Shown here: positions 31,491-39,518 of the stretch, piece by piece
How the letters are laid out: the number at the start of each line of letters is the position of its first letter
Numbering within the stretch: position 1 is the stretch's first letter
Source of the DNA: Patulibacter sp.
GTDB taxonomy: Bacteria > Actinomycetota > Thermoleophilia > Solirubrobacterales > Solirubrobacteraceae
DNA length: 43,958 nt
Direction of reading: 5' to 3'
Assembly (NCBI RefSeq): GCF_030655195.1
Contig: NZ_JAURWA010000055.1
Coordinates: 1-43,958, forward strand
Position numbers and translations under genes: made by a program
Notes under the pieces: generated by a model
The model's input: only the letters and a program-made list of their open reading frames with translations
Told to the model about the DNA's origin: nothing
Database searches by the model: none

Positions 31491-32335
31491 GCACCACGAT
31501 GCACCTGTGGCAGGCGGTCGTCCTGGGCGGCGTCGAGGGGCTGACCGAGTTCCTGCCGGTCTCGTCGACCGGGCACCTGACGATCGCGGAGCGGCTCATG
31601 GGCTTCCGGCTCGACGACGCCGGCCTGACCGCGTTCACCGCGATCGTGCAGGCCGGGGCGATCCTCGCCGCCGTGGTGTTCCTGCGGGCCGACGTCGTGC
31701 GGCTGGTCTCCGCGTTCCTGCGCGGTCTGACCGCTCCCGCGGCGCGCCGCACGCGCGACTTCCGGTTCGCCGTCTTCCTCCTCGCGGGATCGGTTCCGAT
31801 CGGGGTCGTCGGCCTCGCGTTCAAGGACCAGATCGAGACGACGCTGCGGTCGCTCTGGTTCGTCGGGATCGCCCTGATCCTGTTCTCGGGCGTGATGTGG
31901 TGGGCGGACCGCGTCGGCACGCAGGAGCGGTCCGAGGACGAGATCACCCTGCGCGACACCGTGCTGGTCGGCGTGGCGCAGTGCATCGCGCTGATCCCCG
32001 GCGTGTCGCGCTCCGGGGCGACGATGTCCGCCGGACTCGTCCTGGGCATCGACCGCGTCGCCGCCACCAAGCTGTCGTTCTTCCTGGCCATCCCGGCCCT
32101 CGCGGGCGCGACGCTGCTCGAGGTCGTCTCGAAGGCCTCGGACGTCTCGCGCGGCGTGGGCTGGGGACCGACCCTCGTCGCCACGCTCGTCTCGCTGGTC
32201 GTCGGCTACGCCGCGGTGGCCTGGCTCCTGCGCTTCGTCGCCCACCACGGCCTGGGCGTCTTCGTCCGCTACCGGGTCGCCCTCGGGGCGGTCGTGCTGG
32301 TGCTCGTCGGGGTGGGGGCGGTCTCGCCGACCTGA
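31487..32335 (+). CDS. uppP: Undecaprenyl-diphosphatase (UppP/BacA)
   Basis: The 282-residue membrane enzyme dephosphorylates undecaprenyl diphosphate to recycle the lipid carrier for cell-wall synthesis; its family confers bacitracin tolerance. Signature motifs are GGVEGLTEFLPVSSTGHL (about 15-32) and PGVSRSGATM with AGLVLGIDR, both central to BacA activity. GTG 31487 is used; an ATG four codons later is an alternative. Its expression is linked by overlap to the 53-codon ORF and by site F to the OmpR-type system. Confidence 0.95.
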   Translation: MSTTMHLWQAVVLGGVEGLTEFLPVSSTGHLTIAERLMGFRLDDAGLTAFTAIVQAGAILAAVVFLRADVVRLVSAFLRGLTAPAARRTRDFRFAVFLLAGSVPIGVVGLAFKDQIETTLRSLWFVGIALILFSGVMWWADRVGTQERSEDEITLRDTVLVGVAQCIALIPGVSRSGATMSAGLVLGIDRVAATKLSFFLAIPALAGATLLEVVSKASDVSRGVGWGPTLVATLVSLVVGYAAVAWLLRFVAHHGLGVFVRYRVALGAVVLVLVGVGAVSPT

Positions 32336-32400
32336 GGGCGGGTCGGATCCGGGGGAGGGGATCCGGGCGGACACGGTGGACCTGCGGCCCGGGTCGCAGG

Positions 32401-32640
32401 GCGCGCGCGATGCCGGTCCCGGTCTCGGCCGGCGCCCGGGCGCGAGACCCGGATCGGTGTCGCCCAACGGCCACGATCCCGGTCTCGGTCGGGGTCCGGG
32501 TGCGAGACCCGGATCGGTGTCGCGTGGCGGACACGATCCAGGTCTCGGCCGGGCCCCGTGCGTGAGACCGGTAACGGTGTCGCCTGGGGCCCACGATCCC
32601 GGTCCGGGTCGCGAAGAACCTCGAGACCTGGATCGTGGCC
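32401..32640. repeat. Four tandem 60-bp repeat units, each a strong hairpin
   Basis: Units at 32401-32460, 32461-32520, 32521-32580 and 32581-32640 repeat with an exact 60-bp period. The first three share GGTCTCGG at one end and GAGACC followed by an ACGGTGTCGC or GATCGGTGTCGC end; the fourth is diverged. In the second unit GATCCCGGTCTCG and CGAGACCCGGATC pair at 12 of 13 positions around a 15-nt loop. The block lies between the convergent uppP and secreted-protein genes. Positions 32336-32400 and 32641-32733 hold nothing else clear. A bidirectional terminator, REP-like element or small RNA are all possible. Confidence 0.85.
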
Positions 32641-32733
32641 GGCGGCGCCCGCGCCCCCGGCGCCTGCGCCGGGCCTCGGCGCCCGCGCCTCAGGGGCTCG
32701 GCGATCGAGCCCGCCTCATGCCGCCGTCCCCGA

Positions 32734-33777
32734 TCAGTCCCGGATGGCGAAGTAGCCGTCGCCGTCCAGGACGATGCCCGACGTCGGATTCGCCGGGGTC
32801 GCCCCGGTCTTGTCCTCCGGGAAGATCCCGAGGAGCTCGATCCGCTCCTTGCCGTCGGCGAACGCGAGGCGCAGGGTGCGGTCGGCGCGGATCTCGTAGG
32901 TGCCCTTGCGGTCCGCCGGGATCGCCGCGAAGTCGCCGCCGGGGTTGCTGCCCGACGTCACGGCGCCGCGGACGAACGTGCCGTCCGGCTTGAACGTCAG
33001 GTCCTCCGTGAAGTACGTGCAGGAGAGCGGGCAGAGGCCGAACGAGTTCGAGTAGGTCAGGGTGACGTCCCACCGCGCCCCGGGTGTCGCAACGCCGAGC
33101 AGCGAGTGGCCCTGGCCGTCCTCCGTCAGCTGGGTGCCCTCGATCGTCGCGGGCTTGCCGTCGATCGTCAGGGCCTTCGTCTTCGGGTCGAACGTGTAGG
33201 GCTTGCAGTCCTCGGACACCGCCGCGCACGCCGGGGCGGCGCCGTCCGGGTCACCGGTGAAGACGAGGTCGGGGCCGGTGAAGTAGAGCGTGTACTGCTG
33301 GATGCCGTTCGTGGTGAACAGCGAGCCCCAGTACCAGCGGCCCGTCAGCGACTCGGGCGGCGCGGGGGCGGCCTTGGGTCCGAACGCGATCCGGCCCGAC
33401 GCGACGGCCGCCTTGCCCTTGCGGACCCGCAGGCCGAACGCTCCTGCCTTCGGTCCCGACGCCGTCCGGCGCAGGGTGACGCGGACCTTCACGCTCTTGC
33501 CGGCCCGTAGGGTCCCGAGGCGGCGCACGCCGCCCTTCGCACCGCTGATGCTCGCCCGGACGCCCTTGAGCCCGGCGCCGCGCAGGGTCAGGCCGGTCAC
33601 GCGGGCCTTGCCGGTGTTGCGGACGGTGACCGTCGACCGGGTGCCCTTGGTCGACAGGTTCTTCGTGATCGCCGTCGCGGAAACGGAGACCGACGGTGAT
33701 GCGGCGTGGGCGGCCGGGGCGACCGCGAGGCCGGCGGTCACGGCGATCGCGGCGGGCCAGAACAGGAGCTTGGGCAT
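32734..33777 (-). CDS. Secreted protein of unknown function
   Basis: The 347-residue protein has a signal peptide (hydrophobic 5-24, AHA cleavage context near 26), a beta-rich N-terminal domain of about 90 residues resembling CARDB-like modules (VRNTGKARVTGLTLRG), and a second domain beginning SLTGRWYWGS with several Trp/Tyr and four Cys residues. The second domain was not recognised. No clear ribosome binding site precedes the ATG at 33777; a -10-like TATGTT (minus strand, 33857-33852) lies about 75 bp upstream. It is convergent with uppP across the repeat array. Confidence 0.72.
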   Translation of the reverse strand: MPKLLFWPAAIAVTAGLAVAPAAHAASPSVSVSATAITKNLSTKGTRSTVTVRNTGKARVTGLTLRGAGLKGVRASISGAKGGVRRLGTLRAGKSVKVRVTLRRTASGPKAGAFGLRVRKGKAAVASGRIAFGPKAAPAPPESLTGRWYWGSLFTTNGIQQYTLYFTGPDLVFTGDPDGAAPACAAVSEDCKPYTFDPKTKALTIDGKPATIEGTQLTEDGQGHSLLGVATPGARWDVTLTYSNSFGLCPLSCTYFTEDLTFKPDGTFVRGAVTSGSNPGGDFAAIPADRKGTYEIRADRTLRLAFADGKERIELLGIFPEDKTGATPANPTSGIVLDGDGYFAIRD

Positions 33778-34059
33778 GGGATGGGGGAGGTCGGCGTCGG
33801 GTGGCGTGGCTGCACTCCCGACAGGGGAAGCGCGCCACGCCCGGTGGGGGCAACATAACCGAGGGGAGCCGGACCGACAGGGGTTCGGGACCGGCGCGGC
33901 GGCCCGTCCGGGTCCGGCGCGGCGGCGGATCCGGGCCCGGGGCGGCCCGTCCGGGCCCGCGTGGAAACCCGTCCCGGCCGGGGCGCGCGTGCTCAGACCG
34001 GAACGGCAGGGCCGGCCGTCGCGCCGGACCGGGCGGCGGGCCTCGATAGCGTCGTCCGC
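33778..34059. promoter_or_regulatory. Divergent region with a repeated GC-rich motif
   Basis: This 282-bp gap holds the minus-strand TATGTT noted for the secreted gene and TAGCGT (34047-34052) 7 nt before the ATG at 34060. In the middle GCGGCCCGTCCGGG occurs twice, near 33897 and 33942, amid overlapping CCCGGG-type palindromes. No ORF looks coding. Confidence 0.4.
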
Positions 34060-34998
34060 ATGCCCGCCGTCACCGTTCCCGCCTTCGGCGATCCCGACGT
34101 CCTGACCCTCGCGGAGGTCCCCGTCCGGGACCCCGGCCCGGGCGAGGTGCGGATCGCGGTCGCGGCCGCCGCCGTCAACCCGACCGACCTGACGACCCGC
34201 AGCGGCGCGGCGGCCGCGCGCTACCCCGACGTCGCGCTGCCGATCGTGCCGGGCATGGACGCCGCGGGGGTCATCGAGGCGATCGGTTCGGACGTCACGC
34301 GCCTCGCCGTCGGCGACCGGGTGATGGCCGCCGTGCTGCCGATGCGGCCCGAGGGCGGCGCGTACCAGTCGTCCCTGGTCGTGCCGGCGGGATCCGTCGT
34401 CGTGGTGCCCGAGGGCGCGTCGCTGGAGGAGGCCGCGACGCTGCCGATGAACGCGCTGACCGCCATCCTCGGCCTCGACCTGCTCGACCTGCCGTCCGGC
34501 GCGACCCTGCTGGTCACCGGCGGCGCGGGGTGGCTCGCGACGCTGGCGATGCCCCTGGCCCGGGAGCGCGGGCTGCGGGTCATCGCCGACGCCCGGCCCG
34601 ACGAGCACGACCGCGTCCGTGAGCACGGGGCCGACGAGGTCGTCGACCGCGGCGACGGCCTGACCGACCGCGTCCGGGCCCTCGCGCCGGGCGGCGTCGA
34701 CGGGGTGTTCGACACCGCGCTGGTCGGCCCGCCCCTGTTCGGGGCGATCCGCGACGGCGGCGGCTGGGCGGTCGTCCGCGGTCAGGACGACGAGACGGAG
34801 CGCGGCATCGTCCGCCACGCCGTCTGGGTGAAGACCCGCCTGGAGGACACCGCGGCGCTCGAGCACGTCCGTGACCTCGCCACCGCCGGCCACCTGCCGA
34901 TGACCGTCGCGGAGAGCTACCCGGCGGCGCGCGCCGCCGACGCCCACCGTCGCCAGGAGGCCGGCGGCGTGCGCGGCCGGCTCGTCCTGACCTTCTGA
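34060..34998 (+). CDS. Zinc-independent NADPH:quinone oxidoreductase-like MDR enzyme
   Basis: The 312-residue protein belongs to the medium-chain dehydrogenase/reductase superfamily. It has the GroES-like part (VAAAAVNPTDLTTRSG, PGMDAAGVIEAIG, VGDRVMA) and a Rossmann part (LLVTGGAGWLATLAMPLA). The Cys/His zinc ligands are absent, consistent with the quinone-oxidoreductase branch. GGAGWLA departs slightly from the usual GxGxxG-type loop. The ATG at 34060 has TAGCGT 7 nt upstream (leaderless pattern). Physiological substrate unknown. Confidence 0.85.
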   Translation: MPAVTVPAFGDPDVLTLAEVPVRDPGPGEVRIAVAAAAVNPTDLTTRSGAAAARYPDVALPIVPGMDAAGVIEAIGSDVTRLAVGDRVMAAVLPMRPEGGAYQSSLVVPAGSVVVVPEGASLEEAATLPMNALTAILGLDLLDLPSGATLLVTGGAGWLATLAMPLARERGLRVIADARPDEHDRVREHGADEVVDRGDGLTDRVRALAPGGVDGVFDTALVGPPLFGAIRDGGGWAVVRGQDDETERGIVRHAVWVKTRLEDTAALEHVRDLATAGHLPMTVAESYPAARAADAHRRQEAGGVRGRLVLTF

Positions 34999-35058
34999 GG
35001 CGGAGGCGGGCCCGGGGCTCGTCGCTCGCCGGGCCGTCGCCTCCGCGGGCCCCCGGCC

Positions 35059-35185
35059 GCCGTGTTCCAGGAACGTCGTCCCTGGTATCGCTTCTCGGGA
35101 ACGCGGGGTGGAGATGGGCCGCCGGGCGGGGCCCGGGACCGCCGTGTTCCAGGAACGTGTTCCCTGGGATCGCTTCCCGGGAACG
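35059..35185. repeat. Two REP-like palindromic repeats
   Basis: The element GCCGTGTTCCAGGAACG starts at 35059 and again at 35141 (82 bp apart), and each copy continues for about 45 bp to CGGGAACG. Both contain the palindrome GTTCC-A-GGAAC. The second copy also has inverted GTTCCC and GGGAAC arms, so each can fold. Between 34999 and 35250 nothing else looks coding. This pair resembles a bacterial interspersed repeat doublet. Confidence 0.65.
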
Positions 35186-35250
35186 AGGGGCCACTACCGA
35201 TGCGGGGCGGCGGACCGATGAGTTCGCCCGCGCCCGCCGGTCGGAGGAGC

Positions 35251-35937
35251 ATGAGCACCTTCGCGCTGATCCACGGCGGTGGCGGAAACGCGTGGGACTG
35301 GCACCTGGTCGAGCCGGAGCTGGCCCGGCGCGGCCACGCGTCCGTCGCGATCGACCTGCCGATCGAGGCGCCGGAGGCGACCCTCGAGGACCACGCGGCG
35401 GCGATGGTCGCGGCGCTCGACGGCCACGACGAGGTGATCGTCGTCGGGCACTCGCTCGGCGGCATGGTCGCGCCGCTGGTCGCCGACGTCCTCGGGCCTC
35501 GGGCACGCGGGCTCGTGTTCGTCGCCGGGATGGTCCCGCGCTTCGGCGAGACGTTCGGCGAGTGGTGGGAGGGGGTCGACCACGCCGCGGCCGTCGCGGA
35601 GCGCGACGCCCGGGAGGGCGCACCGCCCGAGGGGGACGTCGAGACGTTCCTGCAGGACGCCGATCCGGTGCTGGCCGCCGAGGCGCTGTCCCGCGCCCGC
35701 GACCCGCACGAGCACGCGCTCTCGCTGCCGTGGCCGCTTCGGCAGATGCCCCGGATCCCGACCTGGTCGCTGCTCTGCCGACAGGACCGGATGTTCCCCG
35801 CACCCCTCATGCGCCGCGTGGCGCACGACCGGCTCGGGGTGACGTGCGACGAGATGGACGGCGGCCACATGCCGATGCTCTCCCGACCGGTGGACCTCGC
35901 GGAGCGGCTGGCCGGCTACGCGGAGGCGACGGCGTGA
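35251..35937 (+). CDS. Alpha/beta-fold hydrolase (EstC-like)
   Basis: The 228-residue hydrolase starts with the beta-strand FALIHGGGGNAWDW, the oxyanion region of this family. The nucleophile elbow GHSLGG (near residues 69-74) and a late DGGHMPML stretch (His as part of the triad) complete the catalytic set. The ATG at 35251 has GGAGGA only about 3 nt upstream; an in-frame ATG at 35218 would add Ala/Pro-rich residues unlike the family. Substrate unknown, probably an ester or amide. Confidence 0.85.
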   Translation: MSTFALIHGGGGNAWDWHLVEPELARRGHASVAIDLPIEAPEATLEDHAAAMVAALDGHDEVIVVGHSLGGMVAPLVADVLGPRARGLVFVAGMVPRFGETFGEWWEGVDHAAAVAERDAREGAPPEGDVETFLQDADPVLAAEALSRARDPHEHALSLPWPLRQMPRIPTWSLLCRQDRMFPAPLMRRVAHDRLGVTCDEMDGGHMPMLSRPVDLAERLAGYAEATA

Positions 35938-35955
35938 GCGCTCCGGACCTGGGCC

Positions 35956-35984
35956 TTGCGCGGGCCTCCTCCCGTCCCTACGGT
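35956..35984 (+). promoter_or_regulatory. Promoter of the DHFR-like gene
   Basis: TTGCGC (35956-35961), 17 bp, TACGGT (35979-35984), then 6 nt to GTG 35991. The promoter begins 18 bp past the preceding stop and implies a leaderless mRNA. Confidence 0.68.
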
Positions 35985-35990
35985 CGCGTC

Positions 35991-36554
35991 GTGCGCCCGC
36001 TCCGCTACTCGATCAACATCACGCTCGACGGCTGCTGCGACCACCGCGAGGGCACGCCGGACGAGGAGACCCACCGCCACGCGGAGGAGACCATCGCCCG
36101 GGCCGACGCGCTCATCCTGGGCCGCGTCACCTACGAGCTGATGGAGTCGGCCTGGCGGCCCCCCGGGATGCTCGAGGGGATGCCGGACTGGATGCTGCCG
36201 TTCGGCCGCACGATCGACGCGGCGAAGAAGTACGTCGTGTCGAGCACGATCGGGACCGTCGACTGGAACGCGGAGCTCCTGCGCGGCGACCTGCGCGAGG
36301 CGGTCCTCGACCTGAAGCGGCAGCCGGGCGACGGCCTGTACGTCGGCGGCGTGCAGCTGCCCCTCGCGCTGGCCGACCTGGGGCTGATCGACGAGTACGA
36401 GTTCGTGGTGCACCCGCGGCTGGCGGGGCACGGCCCGACCCTGTTCGCGGGGCTGTCGCAGGTCGTCGACCTGAAGCTGATCGGGCGGCACGAGTTCGCC
36501 TCGGGGGCGATGGCGCTGCGCTACGAGCCGCGGACCCCGGGCCCGACCGACTGA
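35991..36554 (+). CDS. RibD_C/dihydrofolate-reductase-like protein
   Basis: The 187-residue protein fits the small RibD_C/YyaP family. Features are RYSINITLDGCCD at the start, ADALILGRVTYELM, TKYVVSST-like AKKYVVSSTIGT, the nucleotide loop DGLYVGGVQLPLALADLGLIDEYEFVVHP and HGPTLFAGL. Such proteins bind NADPH and reduce an unknown pteridine- or flavin-like compound. GTG 35991 is the start, based on the promoter 6 nt upstream. It is convergent with the next gene. Confidence 0.87.
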   Translation: MRPLRYSINITLDGCCDHREGTPDEETHRHAEETIARADALILGRVTYELMESAWRPPGMLEGMPDWMLPFGRTIDAAKKYVVSSTIGTVDWNAELLRGDLREAVLDLKRQPGDGLYVGGVQLPLALADLGLIDEYEFVVHPRLAGHGPTLFAGLSQVVDLKLIGRHEFASGAMALRYEPRTPGPTD

Positions 36555-36618
36555 CGCACGGGCGGCGCGGGCCGACCACGCACCCCGCACCACGGCGGCC
36601 CTCCCCGTCGGCGCGTCC

Positions 36619-37959
36619 TCACCCGTCGGCCCCGGGGGACGCCTCCGCGATCCGCCGCTCGACGTCCGCGCGCAGCTCCGTCACCTCGTCGGCGAGCCGG
36701 CGCAGGTGGTCCCGGTCGAGGTCGGTGGGCATCCGGTCGACGTAGTCGGCGCACGCCAGGGACAGGTGCTCGCCGGCGATCAGCGCGCGCAGCGGCCCGG
36801 CGACCGGGGGGCCGAGGTCGAGGGCGAAGCCGTCGGGGCGTTCGCTGAGGTGCAGGGCCCGGAGCTCCGGCCACGAGCCCGGCGCGGCGTCGGACGCGGG
36901 CCCGAGCAGCGTCGCGTGGTCCGCCTCGCGACCGAGGTCCGCCAGGAGGCTGCGGACGCTTCGGGATCCCGACCGCGACCCCGTTCCCGTCACGGTCGGT
37001 CGGTCCCGCGGCTCGTCGGGTCCCGGCAGGACCGGTCGCCCCCGGACCTCGCCCGGTCCCCGCTCCGCCGCCCCGTCGTCCCGGAAGGCGGTCGCCCCGG
37101 CCACCCCGTCGTCCCGGAACGCGGCCGCCGCCGGCGCCGCGGCCGCGGCGTCCGCGCGCAGCAGCCACCAGAGCGTGGTCGTGGTCTCGACGAGGGACCG
37201 GAACGCGACCTCGTGCACGAACGCCCCGTCGGCGGGAGCCGGGCCGGCGAGGCCCCGGGCGAGCTTGGCGGCCCGGACCAGCAGGCCCCCGACGACGGCC
37301 CGGTCCGGGTCGAGCCCGGGCGCAGTCGCCTTGCCGCAGGCCTCCGCGAGGAGCCACCCCCGCCGGAGCGCGCGGCGGCCGACCGCGTCGAGCGGGATCC
37401 GACCGTCCGTCGCGGTGAGCTGCTGCAGGTCCTCCGGGTCCACCCCGAGCACCTCGTCCTCGGGCTCGAGCGGGCGGCGCGTCCCGCCGGCGACGACCGC
37501 CAGCGGGTCCGTCGCGGACGAGGGGGTCGGGATCGGGAGGGCGGCGAGGCAGTCCTCGCAGACCGTGCCGCGCAGCATCGTGGGGCCCACGGCCACCCCG
37601 ACCCCGCGGACCGGGAGCCCGACCCGGCCGCAGGTCGTGCACCGCGTCGGCTCGCCGGCCGGCGGGTGCCCGAGCCGGTCCTGCAGCACCGCGAGCACCG
37701 CCTCGGTGCACGCGGTCCGGCGACAGCTGCGCAGGTCGGGGACCGACGACAGCCAGACCGCCCCCTGGTGGGGGTCCTCGACGAGGTGCGGGCAGACGCG
37801 CATCGTCGGGCCGGCCGCCCGGAACCGCCGGATCAGGTCCAGCACCCACGGCGTCGTCGTCGCCCCGAGGACCGGGGCGACGGGGCGACCGTCGTCGGCC
37901 GCGGGCACGAACGAGATCCCCGGGGCGCCGCTCGAGGTCCCTCCGTCGCCGACGCCCAT
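36619..37959 (-). CDS. Hypothetical protein with Cys clusters
   Basis: The 446-residue protein is not recognised. The N-terminal 60-130 region has Cys pairs suited to zinc binding (RVCPHL, RSCRRTACTE, then CTTCG and CEDCLA). The middle has Ala-rich segments and two AFRDDG copies. The C-terminal part is helical with DxR-rich segments (DVERRIAE). The ATG at 37959 has GATCAT (37971-37966) 6 nt upstream, which fits a leaderless start and favours it over an upstream in-frame one. Not exported: there is no signal peptide. Confidence 0.68.
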   Translation of the reverse strand: MGVGDGGTSSGAPGISFVPAADDGRPVAPVLGATTTPWVLDLIRRFRAAGPTMRVCPHLVEDPHQGAVWLSSVPDLRSCRRTACTEAVLAVLQDRLGHPPAGEPTRCTTCGRVGLPVRGVGVAVGPTMLRGTVCEDCLAALPIPTPSSATDPLAVVAGGTRRPLEPEDEVLGVDPEDLQQLTATDGRIPLDAVGRRALRRGWLLAEACGKATAPGLDPDRAVVGGLLVRAAKLARGLAGPAPADGAFVHEVAFRSLVETTTTLWWLLRADAAAAAPAAAAFRDDGVAGATAFRDDGAAERGPGEVRGRPVLPGPDEPRDRPTVTGTGSRSGSRSVRSLLADLGREADHATLLGPASDAAPGSWPELRALHLSERPDGFALDLGPPVAGPLRALIAGEHLSLACADYVDRMPTDLDRDHLRRLADEVTELRADVERRIAEASPGADG

Positions 37960-38047
37960 CCGCCCATGATCCCAGCGGTTGCGGGACGGGGGCCTCGGTC
38001 GTATGCGACGCCGGGTAGCGGCGGTGGTGCGGGTCCCCGCCCGCGGG

Positions 38048-38827
38048 TCAGGTCGAGGGGTGCTCACCCCCGTCGACGATGAGGTTCGTGCCGGTGATCC
38101 ACTGCGCGCGGTCGGAGGCGAGGAACGCGACGGCCTCGGCGATGTCGCGCGGGTCACCGGGGCGACCGAGCGGGATCGCACCCGTGGTCTCGGCCAGCGA
38201 GACGCCGAGCGCGTCGGCGAAGTCCTGGCGGATGGCGTCGGCGCCCGGCGTGAGGACGTTGCCGGGCGTCACCGTGCTGACGCGGATGCCGACCGGGGCC
38301 AGCTCGGAGGCGAGGGCCTTGCCGTACGAGATCAGCGCGGCCTTGGCGGCCCCGTAGTGGATGAGCGCGGGCGGCGGGGTGAGCGCCGCGACGGAGGAGA
38401 CGTTCACGACGGCTGCCCCCTCGCCGGACTCCCGCAGGGCGGGGAGCAGCGCGTTCGTGAGTCGCACGACCGAGAGGTAGTTGAGGTCGAGCGCGTCGAT
38501 CCACTCCTCGTCCGGGATCGCGTCAGCGCCGCCGAGGTGGGCGCGGGCCGCGCCGGCGTTGTTGACGACCAGGTCGACGCCTCCGAGGACGTCGAGCGCG
38601 GCGGCGGCGAGCGTCCGGACCCCGGCGAGGGTGCTGACGTCGCCGGCGATGAACGTCGCGCCCTCCGGCGTGACGTCGGTCCGCGTGCGGGCGCTGGTCA
38701 CGACGGTGGCGCCGCCGTCGAGGAGACGCTGGACGATGGCCGCGCCGATGCCACGCGAGCCTCCCGTCACGACGGCGCGGCGGCCGGCGAACTCGGTGGG
38801 GTCGGGCGATGCTGTGGTTCTGAACAT
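38048..38827 (-). CDS. Short-chain dehydrogenase/reductase
   Basis: The 259-residue enzyme is a classical SDR. It has TGGSRGIG (21-28), NNAG (89-92), a Ser/Tyr/Lys triad with Ser145, Tyr158 and Lys162, and a conserved PGNVLTPG turn. The substrate is probably a hydroxy or keto compound; it lacks a mycofactocin-type insert. The ATG at 38827 has TATATT (38840-38835) 7 nt upstream, so the upstream TTG at 38836 is not needed. It is divergent from a TetR gene with three operators between; the TetR probably controls it. Confidence 0.93.
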   Translation of the reverse strand: MFRTTASPDPTEFAGRRAVVTGGSRGIGAAIVQRLLDGGATVVTSARTRTDVTPEGATFIAGDVSTLAGVRTLAAAALDVLGGVDLVVNNAGAARAHLGGADAIPDEEWIDALDLNYLSVVRLTNALLPALRESGEGAAVVNVSSVAALTPPPALIHYGAAKAALISYGKALASELAPVGIRVSTVTPGNVLTPGADAIRQDFADALGVSLAETTGAIPLGRPGDPRDIAEAVAFLASDRAQWITGTNLIVDGGEHPST

Positions 38828-38899
38828 GCGGTCCAATATAGCTCGTTCTGGACCGTGCGTTCAGAATTTCTGGACCAAACGTTCAAAACGGCCTAGGAT
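38817..38899. promoter_or_regulatory. Triple TetR operator and two leaderless promoters
   Basis: TGGACC-N4-GTTCA occurs three times: 38821-38835 (reverse orientation), 38849-38863 and 38871-38885. The longer 18-bp form TGGACC-N4-GTTCARAA also fits. Copies two and three are 22 bp apart. SDR -10: TATATT (minus strand, 38840-38835). TetR -10: TAGGAT (38894-38899), 6 nt before the ATG at 38906. Copy one overlaps the SDR -10 and start codon, copy three the TetR -35. Confidence 0.8.
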
Positions 38900-38905
38900 G
38901 GGGAC

Positions 38906-39496
38906 ATGGCGCGCCCGAGGACGTTCGACGAGCACGAGGTCGTCGCGGCCGCACGGCGGCAGTTCAACGAGACCGGGTTCCACGGCACCTCCGTCGGGGA
39001 GCTCTCGAGGGCGACCGGTCTGAGCAAGGGCAGCCTGTACGGCGCGTTCGGGGACAAGGACGGCCTGTTCCAGCGCGCCTTCGACGACTACTGCGCCGGG
39101 ACCGACGAGGGCGCCGCCGCCCGCCTCGAAGGGCCCGAGGGCGAAGCGCTCGATCGTGCCCGCGAGTGGTTGCGGACGACCGCCCGCAGCTCGGACACCA
39201 GCGGCTGCCTGCTGGCCAGGGGCACGGCGGAGCTGGCCTCGGAGAATCCGGCCGTCGCCGCGCGCGCCGACGCCGCCTACGCGACGCTGCTGGCCGGATG
39301 CCGGGGGCTCGTCGAGCAGGCCCAGCGCGCCGGCCAGGTCGACGCCGGCGCCGACGCCGCCGCGCTCGGCGGCCTGATCCTCGCGACCCAGCGGGGACTC
39401 GAGGCGCTCGGACGGGCCGGCGTCGATCCGTCCGTGAGGGTCGCCATCGCCGACGCGGCGATCGACGGCATCACGGCTGTCCGCGCACCTTCCTGA
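38906..39496 (+). CDS. TetR-family transcriptional regulator
   Basis: The 196-residue regulator has an N-terminal helix-turn-helix (GFHGTSVGELSRATGLSKGSLYGAFGDKDGLF region, about 24-55) and an all-helical ligand domain with two Cys residues (SGCLLARG, AGCRGL). It resembles the NemR/AcrR branch that represses a neighbouring reductase. The ATG at 38906 follows TAGGAT by 6 nt. It is divergent from the SDR gene, with three operator copies between; autorepression and SDR repression are both likely. Confidence 0.92.
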   Translation: MARPRTFDEHEVVAAARRQFNETGFHGTSVGELSRATGLSKGSLYGAFGDKDGLFQRAFDDYCAGTDEGAAARLEGPEGEALDRAREWLRTTARSSDTSGCLLARGTAELASENPAVAARADAAYATLLAGCRGLVEQAQRAGQVDAGADAAALGGLILATQRGLEALGRAGVDPSVRVAIADAAIDGITAVRAPS

Positions 39497-39518
39497 GCGC
39501 GGGTCGGCGAGGGACGTC

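Noticed and set aside
32401..32640. The 60-bp array as a CRISPR or as a coding repeat
   Set aside because: The units are contiguous without variable spacers. Frames stay open because 60 is a multiple of three and GC is high, but no start, ribosome binding site or family pattern supports a protein.
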